A stretch of DNA of 64,000 bases from Papaver somniferum (GCF_003573695.1 NC_039358.1:10210326-10274325); one strand, 5' to 3'. Counted from the first letter of the stretch, positions 20,771-34,032 are shown. The notes: generated by a model from the sequence alone, not told the origin. Program-made: numbers and translations.

Positions 20771-21874
20771 AATGTTCACAAACCCAAAGTTTCAAATACT
20801 GATTGTGGTTGTCCAACTGCTGATGAGGAGGAGCGAACATCCTTAGTCCATGTTCTCCGTTGCTGATTGATCCTCCTCTAGTTATTGTTCATATTTTCTG
20901 TTCACAAAGCGCCTCTCCTGGTGCTCATGTTTTTAAGATGATAACATGATTTTAGCTTGTAAACATCTCGGCCATCAAGAGAAGTGTTGCAACACCTGCT
21001 GGATCTTTGACTTAAGGTTCACCGCATGTGCACCTTGGCACTATGCCAATCTGCTTATTGCATCGTTGACAACTCAGACTGGATCGATTCGGACAACAAT
21101 GAAAACAGCAACATAAAGAAAAATAGGGGTTCCTTGAACCCAAGAAGATCACAAGGAATTAATACTACATAATCGAGTTTGTGTAGTTGTTTTTGTAATT
21201 GATAATTGATTTTTGTGATTCCTAAGGAAATTTATCTGGGGATTTGAAAAAATCAACAAAGGCAAATGGAGGAGCATCTCGAGACTCGCAGTGTTGTCGA
21301 GAACCTGAACTCTATTGGCCATGCTCAGAAGTACTTTCTACACAGAGGTGCTAAGATATCAGGCCAACAAAAATCTTTATAATGCCCCTGCTGTAGTTGC
21401 CAGTGTACCAAAAGTAAATATACACAGTTTACCAAAAAAAGAAAAAAAACCTGATACAACACAGCTAAGCCCACCCTCTGAGCGGACCTAGCAAGCTAGA
21501 CTATCCAAAGTGGAAATTGGTTAAAATGGGAGATCTTCTATCTACGGAGGAAACCTTCCGCCCGTACTATGGACGAAATGGGTGCCATAACCACTGTACT
21601 AGACAGTTGTTGGCGCAAAAAGAAAAACGAAAAAGAACCGAGTGAAATTGTGTTCCCGAAATTGATCTTCTCGACTGTTTGATACCAATTTCCTCTTATA
21701 GAGGTTCTACTGTAGTAACTTCCTACCAAAGTTTTGGTCCCAGAATCATAAGCCATTAACGGTTACATCACTAACATATATACAATGACCCAAGGGCATA
21801 ACACATTAAATACTAAAAGGACTGTTGGCTGACAGGCGTCTTCAGAAAACAAGTAAATACAGAAAAGGTTAATA
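20771..21874. other. Intergenic, with 3' untranslated region of the protease gene at its right end
   Basis: No gene recognised. The part next to 21874 must hold the 3' UTR and polyadenylation region of the minus-strand gene; its exact end was not determined. Confidence 0.35.
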
Positions 21875-24800
21875 CTAAGAGTCCGGATTAGCCTCCTCAG
21901 GAACCACAGTCAAATTCACTACCTTATTGTTCCCTCTCTTTACAACCACTTTCAAGGGCTTTCCGACCTTGTCTCCCATAGCATCGATAATCTGCAGAAT
22001 GAAATTCTAAAACAGTCATAAACTACAAACATCTCTCTCTCTGATATTCTTTTTATAAAGCAGACTTCACCTTCCAAAACTAACAGAAACATCCTGAATA
22101 CTCGTGAAATGGTGATGTGGCTCCCATGTTGAATAACTAACGAACTATATGGAGGTATATCATGTGGTAAACTAAAAGACTGGGCAATACTATGCACATT
22201 TGTGGTGTCAAATGCAGATTCATGTAGGATACACACCCTAACTTTCTTGTGAGAGGATGGATGCTTGATTCTAGATGTGGCTAATCAGAGGAAGCACCTT
22301 TGACAAAAAAATATATCGACTAGCAGACATACCTCTGTGATGCTTGCAACAGGGATGCCATTGAACTCAATAACAATATCACCAGGGAAAAATCCAGCAC
22401 GGTCACCAGGAGAACCTGGTGTTACCTGGTTGGATGTTAAAAATCTCAAGTCAGATTAAGAAGGTGGACCATCACGCTTCCTTTGTAGAAAGACGGTGAA
22501 ACGTTTAATGGGCCTTTGCAAAATGCATTTCGATTCCAAAGAAAGAAATGGAAGAACAACGAAAAAAGAAAAGAGAGAAATAAAACCCACCATAGGTACA
22601 AGCACACCCTTGCTAACATTTGGAAACGAAATATCTCTTTCCTTGAGCTGAGCTACAATCATATCATTCAAATCAAGCATTTTCAACCCAAGCCAAGGCC
22701 GGACAACTCTCCTACATAATATTAGAATACAATATTAAATATTAGACAAACCTCATAGCCATGTTATAACTCAACTCCTTCATTAGGTTGATCCCCTGCA
22801 ATGGATTATATCCATTCCGACAGAGTTAATGATAAAGATTGAGAAATCGTCCTAACATATGAGAATTTAGAACTTCTTTTGTTATCCCAAACTGTTGAAA
22901 AGGGTACGATGATAAAGTCGGGAAGAAAAATACCCATTTTTCTTGAAGTGCTCTATAATTTTAGAGACGGCATCGATTGGCACAGCAAAGCTCAAACCAT
23001 CAGCAGCAAATACCTTCATAATATTGACCCCAACAACTTCTCCGTCAAGATTGACGAGTGGTCCGCCAGAGTTTCCCTATAAAAGAATAAGTGCATGGAA
23101 CCATACGGTATTAAATAAAAATTCTAAGATGATACAATCACATATTACAAAGGTTAAAGGAGGAAGAATTGTCAAGGTATAAGAGCTTTATACCTGATTA
23201 ATTGCACAATCAGTCTGTAAATACTCTCTCCGTATCCCTCCAAGACCCAGATCACTACTTTTACGATCAACACAACTAAACAAAAAGATAATGAGAAAAC
23301 CAGAAGTAAGATCAGATGGCACTATTCAACATGGATTGCTTCAAATTTGGTAATTCACCTAAGATATCTAAGCGTTTGTATACCAGCTCACCAGATACCA
23401 AGTGGAAACCAGCAAGACGAGTGTAAAAATATATAGGGAAAGCAAATGGTCATAACGAGATATGCCTAATCACTTTTTCAAGAATTTTATACTGTACCTC
23501 ACAATACCAGCAGTAACAGTATTTTGTAAAGAGAGAGGGCAGCCCATTGCTACCACCCAATCCCCTGGACGCATCTTAATTGATGAACCGAGCTTTGCTG
23601 ATGGTAAAGGAGTTTTAGAATTGATTTTAACTACGGCAATGTCCGAATGAAGATCAGCATTCACAACGGTGCCCTCAAATGTTCGACCATCTTGCAAGGT
23701 AACATCAACCTGTGGTACATAAAGTAGAAAACAATCAAGAGAACCAAAAACATAATCTGAATACGAGGTTCAGACATATTATCATACGGGCACAAAAAGA
23801 ACAGAGGAACCGATCCTAGATTAATGTAAAGCATGCAAGCAATCAGCGAAAAGACTACATCTATACACCTTAAGTTGAACTCAAATAAATGCTAATGGCC
23901 ATCAAAGCGAACCTTTCCTTTAGAGACTTTTTTCGTGCTTTGAAAGTCTACCACAACATGAGTACAAGTTAAGATTGTACCATCAGAATCAATAAGAGTT
24001 CCTGATCCTATACTCTTCCCCAACGTCATTCCTCGATAACCTTGAAAAACGTAGAGATACCCAAAAAATCAAAATCTACCCTACAACGTCTAAAGCTAGC
24101 TTTGTCAATCAACAACAAAGATAAGTAATCTGCACAATAGTAAGCCGAACATACTGACCTTGTGACACAGATATATTGACAACAGCAGGACCAACTAAAG
24201 CAGCTGCTGAAGCAATAGAGTCTCTACCTAAACATCCATGACAACCTTCTCTACCATCCTTTCCATCTTCACCAGACATTTCCTTCTTTATATCAGGTAA
24301 TCCCTTAGACCAGGCAGAACTAATTCGTGAAAAACTATTCCCTATTTTTACAAATATAAAACAGGAATCTAGTCAAATTTTTAATAAAAGTAGATTAAAA
24401 CCGAGCAAACTACATTACTAAACCTGAATACCTGATTTCCAAGAAGTTTTATCAAGTGCAGTTTCTCCTCCAAGAGGTAATAATTCTTCTCTTGTTAGCC
24501 ATGCAAATGAAAATTGTGGAGAGATTGATGCTGATATTCTTGTTTCTGTAACATAAGAGTGTATACCAATCCATTTAGATATCATTCTTTTACTTTAGTG
24601 GGACTTACGGAAATCTCCATCACCATTCCACCACCAACAGCAACACCACAAAAATCCCGCCAACAACATCACTTGGCCACCACCACCACCAGCAGCCAGA
24701 TGCCATCAACAAACGCCAGCACAAACACCAATACCATATACATAGATTTATGGCAGGTGTTGCCGTGGCAGCGGTTGGCCAGAGGCGCATCCAGCATGAA

Positions 24801-25182
24801 ACATAGAACCTGGAATTTGTTTTCACTTTCTAACTAGTGCATGTCCTAGCTCCGCCTCTGGTGGTGGTAGGATGGTGTTGGTTTATGGTTAAATTGATCA
24901 ATGTAAAACCAATTCCAGTACATAAAATATAAATTTGGATATGAAGACACTTACTAAAATCTCCACGGCCATTGTGAAACCCTATAAGACTAGCTCCAGC
25001 TGCTAACGCTACTATCCGTAGAACAGAATTCCGACCATTAGGTCTACGGAAATCACTTTGTGAGACTTGAAATAGTCGTTTCTGCGAAGTTTTAATCGAA
25101 ATTAATCAGGAGAACCTCTTGAAGATAAATTGAATTTCAAATACGGAAGAGTTAGGGTTTTAATTACCAGTAAATGTTTCAT
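21875..25182 (-). CDS. DEG14/HtrA-like serine protease with PDZ domain
   Basis: Eleven exons can be built on the minus strand: 25182-25168, 25081-24955, 24545-24432, 24341-24159, 24040-23913, 23709-23498, 23275-23194, 23076-22934, 22711-22591, 22425-22333 and 21991-21875. All have GT/AG borders; together they give 1,335 bases, a clean 444-residue protein. The trypsin-like triad is visible: His in [12 protein letters not shown], Asp in [10 protein letters not shown], Ser in [15 protein letters not shown]-terminal PDZ domain follows ([28 protein letters not shown]). The order and the [12 protein letters not shown] linker match plant 'protease Do-like 14' (DEG14 in Arabidopsis), an ATP-independent quality-control protease. 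The N-terminus (MKHLL, then a short hydrophobic stretch [14 protein letters not shown]) could be a mitochondrial presequence or membrane anchor; location is inferred. A block at about 22745-22800 ([10 protein letters not shown]) was left as intron because including it brings a stop. Confidence 0.92.
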
Positions 25183-25688
25183 CACGAAGGTCGCCGTATA
25201 CTGAATTCCCGAAAACCCCACCAAAACCTCATTAAAAATGATCTCCAATCGTTTTTAGAAGAAAAAAGTAGAGAAGGGTCCAAGTTAGGAGTCGGACACC
25301 ATTTGGTCCATGGGCCGCGGGATAGGTAATTGGTACTGCCCCCTTGATCCTGTTTGAGTGTGGATTAACAAAGGTAACCAAATGCGAACCAACGCATTTA
25401 AACGGTTGATGGTATTTTAAGCATTGGTTCACCTTTGGTCCGTCAGTATTAGTCCGCTTCCAAGGAGGTTCGTTTTCATTTTTCTTTTGGCATATATTAA
25501 AAATCAAAATCCATAAATTGGAAATCCTATTAAGATAAGAGAAATTGGAGAGTAGTTATCAGATTTGTAGTAATACTATTACGTATAACATATTTCGCTA
25601 TAGTATCAGCCCAATATTCGCTAATTTGTTTAGGGGCTTGAAAAATCGAACTTCTAAAAGGTTCAAACTACAAAATATATATATATTA

Positions 25689-25915
25689 CTCCCTCCATCC
25701 TAGTTTACTTGTCAAAATAGCATTTTTCAAAAATTTGAAACAAATTCAAATTACTTCCACATACGTCATCAATCTTCCAAATTACTTGTTTACTATATTA
25801 GTTTTTATTTCTTTCTTAATAATTAGAAAATTTTGGTGGAAAATATAGTAATTTTTTGGTACACTTTTGCTAAAAAAAATATTCAATTTTGGCAAGTAAA
25901 CTAGGACGGAAGGAG
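25689..25915. mobile_element. Stowaway-type MITE, 227 bp
   Basis: The left end CTCCCTCCATCC and right end GGACGGAAGGAG form terminal inverted repeats continuing for about 25 bases (TAGTTTACTTG and CAAGTAAACTA). TA dinucleotides flank both ends, the target-site duplication of Tc1/mariner-type MITEs. The interior is AT-rich and non-coding. Confidence 0.85.
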
Positions 25916-25939
25916 TATTAACTATATTTCTAAGAGATA

Positions 25940-25968
25940 CTAGCTGGTCACCCGTGCTACGCACGGGT
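25940..25968 (-). mobile_element. Helitron-like 3' terminus
   Basis: On the minus strand an 8-base-arm hairpin (ACCCGTGC/GCACGGGT, 3-base loop GTA) is followed within ten bases by CTAG and then T. That is the hairpin plus CTRR end, inserted before a T, that defines Helitron 3' ends. The element body would extend rightwards into 26-27.5 kb; no 5' TC end, Rep or helicase sequence was recognised, so it would be non-autonomous. Confidence 0.5.
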
Positions 25969-27574
25969 CAGTGTCTCGCTTAAGAAAATTTAAGAAATTA
26001 ACGAAAATTCAACTAACTCGTGACCCTAAAAATTAATAAAACATTTATAAAAATTCAATTCAATAGAAAAAACTGATTACAAACCGTGAGCTTGCATTTC
26101 AACATCTTCACAACTTACGGGCTTCTATTGCTTCACAAACTAACTAATTAAAAGTTACGTGAGTTTAGTTTTCTCCAGTTTTTAATAATTTTTAAAATTT
26201 TGGAGCTTATGCTATTGGATTTTATATACTCTTGCCTCTTTTTGTTCATCATCTAATCATTTCACGCCATGCGACATCGAGATTGTGATGTATTATATTC
26301 TTAAAAAATTATCATCATTCTCTGGATTTTCAAAGATTCCTTTGTCTCAAATAGAATGAACTCATCGAAAAATTACATAGAGATACTTAATGAGAATTTA
26401 CCTACATAGTGCAATGAAATATTCTCTAATTTGATAAAATCAAATTTACGCAATGGAATGTTTTCTTCGTCTTTGGCAACCGCAGTAATACATGTTTGAT
26501 CGGCAAAGTATATTTTTCGAGACATACATATAATTATTGCTAAAAATCGAACCACAAAATCTTCCATGATTATTTTATTTTGATACTAAATTTTTTTCTT
26601 TATGATTTTCATAGGATAACTAGACGTAATTTTTCTCAATGTTACTGTTTATTGATTGGTTTTTCTCCGAAAGAACCACAAAAATAGTAGTAGCTAGTTA
26701 CATATTCGTGGAGTAAAATTATGTTGACTGGAAGTGCACTTCTTTGTTCAATCTTGTTTCCTGCTTTATAAGTACTCTTACCTTTTGAGAAGCTATAGTT
26801 GAACTTCCTGCGATGTCTGTTGTAAATGGACTTTGCAGTCACTCGAATAAAAATGCATTATAAAATTGAAGTTATTATCAAGATTAAATAATTATTATTA
26901 TGGAGTACCTTACATATAATATCTGATTTTCTCTATTTAAATTTTCGTTAAGGCCCATGATAAATTTGAACTATGTCAAAAAAAAATCACAAACTAAAGT
27001 TACTAATGACTGTTATAAAATAATATATTATTTTCATAGATAATAAATATACTTATAAAAAATTTCATTGATTACAGATCTATTTGATTCTAGTTAAAAA
27101 ATTTTTTAAATAATTTCATAGTTTAAGAGCAACTTAAAGTATGAAAATACTTATAAGGTGCAACGGAAAAAGAATGTAAAAAACACTAATGTTCATTCTC
27201 AGACCACTGTTGCATTAATTTCATTTCTGCTAGTATACTCGTGTCCTCTTTAGCATGTTGTTATCCCTTACTTCGTAAGAATTTTTTTTTTCTTCCATCA
27301 GAGAATTTGGAATTTGTTAAATCTGTGAATTATATAGATGTACCCGTGTGAGTTATTACACTATGACAATGAGTATATGCATTCCCGTGAATTCAATGAA
27401 TATTGTGAACTATATTTAAAGGGAACGTATGTTTCATTTGGGAGTCCTGATATTAGGTGGGAAGAAGCCCATATACAGAGGGAAAGATTTTGGCCAAACT
27501 GCAGTCAATTCATGGTCAAAGTCAAACACTTATTTTAAACACTTATTGTTCTCAATCCACCCAAAGATCCTTCA
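25969..27574. other. AT-rich DNA without recognised genes
   Basis: Possibly the body of the Helitron-like element. Open frames are short and low in complexity. Confidence 0.3.
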
Positions 27575-27810
27575 NNNNNNNNNNNNNNNNNNNNNNNNNN
27601 NNNNNNNNNNNNNNNNNNNNNNNNNNNNNNNNNNNNNNNNNNNNNNNNNNNNNNNNNNNNNNNNNNNNNNNNNNNNNNNNNNNNNNNNNNNNNNNNNNNN
27701 NNNNNNNNNNNNNNNNNNNNNNNNNNNNNNNNNNNNNNNNNNNNNNNNNNNNNNNNNNNNNNNNNNNNNNNNNNNNNNNNNNNNNNNNNNNNNNNNNNNN
27801 NNNNNNNNNN
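27575..27810. other. Assembly gap (236 N)
   Basis: A run of N followed by a poly-A stretch; nothing can be said about it. Confidence 1.
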
Positions 27811-28584
27811 CAAAAAAAAAAAAAAAAAAACAACCCTTCTTTATTAGCTACTCATTAGTGTGATTAGATTACTAATGTCTATTTGCGTCGGATGATTAAG
27901 AATCTTTGTCTTTATCAGTTTTACTAAGTTCTAATTTGGCTTTATCAGTTTTATGCCGTCGCCTAAGTTCTAATTTGGATTGAAATGGTTAGGTGATGTT
28001 TACATAAAATTAATTAAAATTTTTTGGTATTATGGAACTAGTAATTCTTACTTGATCAATCCTTGCTCTGCGTCTGTATTTTTGGAGTCATTCGATCACA
28101 AACAGGAAATGCAGAGGTGCCTATTGTGTAGATCTGTAACAATGGTCGATATGAGGAAGAAGGACAAACCTATTTCATTTTTAGTTGGGTCTTGTTTGGT
28201 TTGTAAACCTAATTATAATTAAGGATATAATAGACATTTTATCATTTATCATCTTCTTAAAAGAGTCACACCTTATTTGTTTGCAGATGACTCATCTGAG
28301 TCGTCTGGATCTGAGTGAAATCACCTGACTCATCTGGATCTGACTCACTAAGGTATGAGTCAAAAAATATGTTTGTTTTGTGAGTCAGACCTGACTCAGC
28401 TGACTTGATTTTTTTGGACAGAAAATGCCCTTGTGCACATTTCAAACCATAATATATATCACTACTGAATCATCACAAATTGTTCCATTCCAGTCTAAAC
28501 AACTTCCCTTTTTGATGTAATTAAACATTACCAAACAATAAAATCTAAAGATTTCATTCCTAAACATAAAAGAAGCAACAAAAT

Positions 28585-30172
28585 CTAAAAGAGACTAGCT
28601 ATCTCATCACGTAAGTTGTTCATATATATCTGCTCTTGTCGTCCAAACAGACGAGGTGCATTTTCTTCTGTTTCCGCTTCCACTTCGACTTCCACCTGTG
28701 TCTCATTCATATCAAATGTCTCATTCTCATATTCTTTAAATAGCCAATCATCCAATGCATTACGACGTAGAAAGTTATGTATTGACATGCAAGCAATGGT
28801 GATATCTCTTTGAGTCTCAAATGAGTAAGAAGGCATTTTACTTAAGACGAGAAATCTTACTTTCAATACCCCGAATGTTGTCTCAATCACATTCCTCAAT
28901 CGAGCATGGGCTTGATTAAACTTCTCCTCTTTTGCTGTAGGAGGTACTCTTCGGTAATCACCTATCCAATACCTTATGTTGCGATATGGATGTATAAAAC
29001 CCTGTGTATGAGAGTATGCAACATCACATAGATAGTATTTGTCTGCAAATTTTCAACAAAAACATTATGAAGTCATGCTGATCAAACTGCAGCAAGAGGT
29101 AACATATATGCTAGTCCAAAGTAAGGAAAGAAAAATGAAACTGAAGCATAAATCAATAAGGTACGACAATGCGAATGACCAAAGTGTAAAACAAGAATCC
29201 ATGTCAACAACACAATAGTGCATACACATATAGGAATAAAGCAAGATGAAAATTACCTGGTGGAGGTAAAGGAAACTTGAAAGATGGATCACGCACTGCC
29301 TCGATCAACACTCTCGAGTCATGAGCAGTGCCTTCCCATCCAACCATTACATACAAAAAAGTACATATCCCAATCACATATCGCAAGCACGTTTTGGGTA
29401 CATTCTCCTTTTACCATTCCTCTATACGGTGTTTGCTTCTCGACTGGAATACTCGCACTAATTAAAGTGCCATCCAATGCACCAACAACACCTTTGAAAG
29501 CACCTTCTCTAAGACGTTTATGCCTTTTAGTTATAGCTGGCTTGTCAAATACATTAGACGGATGAGTCAGCAGACCAAATATTCATAACAGCCAACATTT
29601 CATGAAAATACTTACTAACGGTTTCACCCGAATGTTGAAAGTGATACAAAATTACACGATTCCTGCAGTTGTGCCCAATTGTGTATAAAAATATTGCCAT
29701 ATTCTCCTCTACTTCTATATATTTACTATCCTCTAAAAGTCCTTTGGCTCGGAATTCATTGCATAATAGGGTAAAAGGAACCTTACTCATTCTCAATAGG
29801 TTGTACATATTCCTCGAATTTCCATCTAACAGGTCTTGGGTGAAAGCCTTTCCCGTTAAAATTGACTTCTTGTACTTCGGGCGTACACGCCGTTTAGTCT
29901 TCTTAAGTTTCTTCACTAACAAACATAAAATTACTAGTTGAGATAATAACGTTTTAATTTTCCTGAAAAGACCAAGTAGATGAAAGAAACTCAATTTCAA
30001 TACAATATTTAGTAGAGATTGGTGTACTCAAACAATACCCAATACTTTTAAGGAATCCAGCAAACTCAGTTTCAATACAATACAAGCATTCATTCACAAA
30101 CCTATGTAAGAAAATGAGTATTTGCCTGTATTTAAGTTCTCCCCTTCTGTAAACCCTCTTCCTTGTAGCCAT
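28585..30172 (-). pseudogene. PIF/Harbinger transposase (DDE_Tnp_4), frameshifted
   Basis: From right to left the minus strand encodes an N-terminal part (LLRMSKVPFTLLCNEFRAKG, FHEMLAVMNIW), the first catalytic Asp in GVVGALDGTLIS, the second in GWEGTAHDSRVLIEAV, then after an intron (29258 to about 29043) YSHTQGFIHPYR and the catalytic Glu region RNVIETTFGVLKVRF. A domain like this cuts and pastes the element. Two frameshifts are visible: one near 29570 (after IWSADSSV) and one in a T6 tract near 29350 (between CDWDMYF and YVMVGWEG). The protein cannot be made whole from this copy. Confidence 0.85.
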
Positions 30173-30469
30173 TCAATCTGCAATGAAATGAAAGAATAAG
30201 GTTAAAAACATAAATAAGAAAATAACCATCAAGCAATTGAATGTAACCAATAAGAAAATACAGATTCATTCATCCAGCATTCACTCATTAAGCACAAATA
30301 AACACAAATAATACTGATTTATCCATTAACTTCAATAAATACTCATTCAACATTCAACATAAAATAAAACTCGAGTATGTAATTAACAAACATGAATGTT
30401 TTGCAATCCTAACATCTCTAACTATTTCCTAATTTCTCAACATCTCAATGGATGAGTATTCAAGATTTC

Positions 30470-32319
30470 TCAACGTTCTTTTAAAAGTTTGTGTACAAAG
30501 GCAACACGACGCTCATCGCTTTTCAAACTGACAAACAATTTCTGCCAACCAGGCATATCTGAAGCTTTTAGACTTATGATCAAATACTCATCCATTGTGA
30601 TGCAATCAGTCTCAAGTAAATTATCCAAAGCTTTCACGAATTCGGCTGCGCTATCCTTTTCTAGAGCAAGTTTCTTATTTTGAAGATGAGTCTTCATCGA
30701 TGTTACAATAGAAAAAACTTTCTCAGTTAATAGATCACTTGATTCTTCCTCCATTTCCTTCTTCCTTTTCCTGCCACTCCCCTTTGCATTGAGACTAGAA
30801 TCAACCTCGTTGTCATCCATATTAGTTTTTTCTTTTCCATGACTTGTACGAGATTCAGATCCATTATTTGAAACCCCTGCAGTTGTAGAAGTTCCAGCTG
30901 AACAAGGTGGTTCCACTCTTCCAGGCGTATCTCTATTAGCTCCAGTGGAGAATTTCCCATCAAATAAATTCTGCAACTTCTCTGCATCTTCCAGTCCCTT
31001 GTTCTTGAATTGACTTGTATTTTTGATTGTCTGCATCAATTAGAAAGTAAAACCAATAAGTATGTTCAGCTGTTTAAACAATCAAAGTTATAATTATATG
31101 CACCAAACAGAACATGACCGGTTCATTAAGGTTATGCAAATATTAAACACGGAATATGCGCAAAATAAAATTAGTACCAAGCAAAGCCCCTTAAAAATTA
31201 GCCCTTTTCACATATATGGATATACCCTTGTTATTGATGATCTAAAGGAGCACATAAACCTAAAGTCACAGGACAAGGTATAATTTTAATTTGGACTTAA
31301 AGAAAGAGAGATAACAACTAATTGGTTTAATTGAAGTGCGGCATTTAAAGAAAAACAACGATAGAAGAAAGCCAGACCAGGGCTTACAAGCATAAATTTA
31401 ATTCAATCATAAAGTCCAAACAAAACTGAAATAGTCTTTTACCTTGTCTAATTCAATCCATTTCTCTTCGCTCCAATCAAAAGTGTTCGTCTCCGCGTTA
31501 TACCCATGGCCGGTTCTTGCTAAGAGACGGGACCAAGTAACATATTGGGTTCGCAAGTAATCCCAGTGGTTTCTCAACTTTTTTTGTGTGATGGTGCAGT
31601 CATACTTCTCAGAAAAGAACTTGCACAAATTTCCCCACGAAGTTTGCTTCAAAGAAGTTCCAGAAAATCCATACTCAGTAGCTTGTGCCAAACACTGGTC
31701 AATAAATAGCCCTCTAAATTCTGGGACGCTCCTAAAAGTTATGTTATTCGCTTTTTCATCTTCTTTTTTCTCTATAGAGAACTAGCATAGAGTAAAACAA
31801 ATACAAGACGTGGGTAATTTGAAACAGAAGAGAATGTGCTAACTACAGAAAATTACCAGACAAAGTAAATTACCACTAAGCATGATCTTTATGCATTCAG
31901 GATAGAGGCAAACGTCATATAAGAGAGATCTAGCAAACAAAGTAAACAGAGTATCTGTTTTTATTTTTTCAATCAGCATTCATTGTTGATTCTCTCATCC
32001 TAACATTAGACACTAGGGGTTTTCATTGTAAGCATGGTGGGTCTACTGATCATACTGTGACAAGCCTTATTGTTCTATGTGCTCCAGCACTATAATAGTT
32101 TGACTGCAAATGTTTACTGACACATGAGTATTATGGACAATAACAAACAAAGAAGTATTTCTAGTAGAACGAATACACTAAAATAGAGAGCACAATAGTA
32201 ACATCACATGTGTTATTACCATAAATGCAGACTTGGCAGGGGAAGAAACAAAAAAACAAAAAAAAATGATACGAAGGCATTGATCTTACCTTCTTCGGTT
32301 TCACCCTTTCTTCAGTTCC
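30470..32319 (-). CDS. Harbinger ORF1: Myb/SANT-like DNA-binding protein
   Basis: Three exons join in phase: 32319-32290 (GTEERVKPKK), 31769-31443 and 31030-30470. The central exon reads FRGLFIDQCLAQATEYGFSG, then CKFFSEKYDCTITQKKLRNH, WDYLRTQYVTW and NTFDWSEEKWIE. This is the Myb/SANT-like domain (Myb_DNA-bind_3) that helps Harbinger transposase bind DNA and enter the nucleus. The last exon encodes a Ser/Thr-rich linker, a basic KGSGRKRKKE patch (a likely nuclear signal) and a helical C-terminus ending FVHKLLKER. No stop or frameshift is seen over about 305 codons. The initiation codon was not found; a 5' UTR exon ending CATCTTCAG then GTATAA at about 33592 suggests the promoter lies near 33.7 kb. 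Confidence 0.75.
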
Positions 32320-34032
32320 CTGTACACCCAAGCACCACCACCTTAATATTGTTCCAAACCACCCTTAAACAGAAAAACAACTGACGAATTCAAACTTCAA
32401 CAAACAAATTTGAAAATGTAAAAATAACAAACCTATTCTTCATGAGATATAACCCATCAACAACCAAAACCAAATGCTCAAAATCCAGGGTGTTTCTCTC
32501 AATTCTAGCATAACAGATAAAGTTCTGACTCACTGAGACATCGACTGCATTTTAACGATCCGACTCTGGGTTAGGCATAGACATGGGACCAGTATGGAAA
32601 ATGCCCTTAAGGAGTGATCCCCAACATACAGACTTGAAACTTTACAATGCCATCACGTTGTCTATTTTTTCTTAGACTTGGCCATATTGTCGTGCAAAAG
32701 TGGATATGGGTGCGAAGGAAATTTCAAAGATTTGCGGCCAATTATATACAGTGAGTTGTTAATTATGTTGCACTATATATATATATATATGTCCATATCA
32801 CGTTTGTGAATAACTAACACTACAAGCATACTCCTAAGAACCACTTAACTAATGCCAACAGTAACTACTCTAACAGTCTAACGGTCACTTACGAGTTGGG
32901 CAAATCAAACTAAGTTACTTTCAGTGATTGTGTTGTTTATTGTTACGCAATGGGTTATCGTCGAAAGAGAATGTGTATGCTGTTTTTTTTACAAATAGTG
33001 GGTTTAGGGAAACGTTTAGTTATTACAATTTCATCAATTCCATATGATCCAGAATGATAACACTAAACTTTACAATTTTTTGTCTATAATATTTTTTATC
33101 AGATCCATCAAACTAAAATCCAAACCCATGTCAATGAGAAAGTAACTATGACATACAACCCTAAAACAATTCTCATTTCACTCTATTGAGACCAGAATGT
33201 ACTCTTAAGGTTCAACCAAATTTCACACTTTCCATACTAGATTGACACTGACAACAGTAGCCAAACATGGTATACCACCCAACCACCATCCACCACCACC
33301 TCCAATCACCACAAATTACACAAATAGCTCATAAGAAAGTATAAAAAGAAAAGGAAAACCAAAATGAAATCCCTGGTTGTATGGTCTAAAATCTTAACTA
33401 TAAAAAGGAAAAACTCATGTAATATCATAATTAGCAAGTACAGTAACAATTCTCTCCTTGGAATTTTCACAAACACAATAAATATTCAACCAGAAAATAT
33501 AAATTAAAACTCATATTTTAAATCAAATAAAACCCATATGATAAATCACATAAAACCCATATGAAAATGAATATGGATGAAGAATTATACCTGAAGATGA
33601 TGATGTTTCAAAAAGAAGCTTTAAGATGATTTGAAAGAGATGAAAAGATGAGATGAAAGTGACGATGGAGATAGAAATTAGTGGATTTGTAGAGAGAAAT
33701 GAAGAAGATATCAGTTGAGAATAGATCTAGGGTTTGTTTCCGTATCCCCCATATCTGCTCTCGACGGAACAAACAAAGAAAATGAGAAAGGATGCGATTT
33801 TTTGATATAAAGCATCAAGGTCATTTTTATCAATTTCAGTGACTCAGAGATGTAATCAGCGACTCAGGGGCATGGTAATGCCTGACTCTATAGGGCTCGA
33901 GTCAGGGGTTAGCCCTGACTCAGATGCCGACTCACAGGTTACAAAAAATGCAAACCAAACAGTCTGACTGCTGACTCGGCGCGAGTCAGGGGTTGACTCA
34001 GACCCAGACGCCGAGTCAGCTGCAAACAAACA

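Larger units (their letters stand above)
28272..34032 (-). mobile_element. PIF/Harbinger DNA transposon
   Basis: The left end (CTTATTTGTTTGCAGATGAC, about 28272) and the right end read in reverse (CTTGTTTGTTTGCAGCTGAC, ending about 34032) form imperfect terminal inverted repeats. Both flanks carry many TGACTC/GAGTCA motifs. Inside, on the minus strand, are the two genes of this superfamily: a Myb/SANT-like ORF1 and a DDE transposase. No clear 3-bp TTA/TAA duplication was found at these edges, so the exact borders may be off by a few bases. Confidence 0.8.

Noticed and set aside
22745..22800. Extra protease exon reading [12 protein letters not shown]
   Set aside because: Including it after the exon ending at 22934 introduces a stop, while direct splicing to 22711 keeps the family's KKNGRVVRPW junction in frame.
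27429..27863. Open frames spanning N runs here and at 36393-36785
   Set aside because: They consist mostly of unknown residues across assembly gaps.
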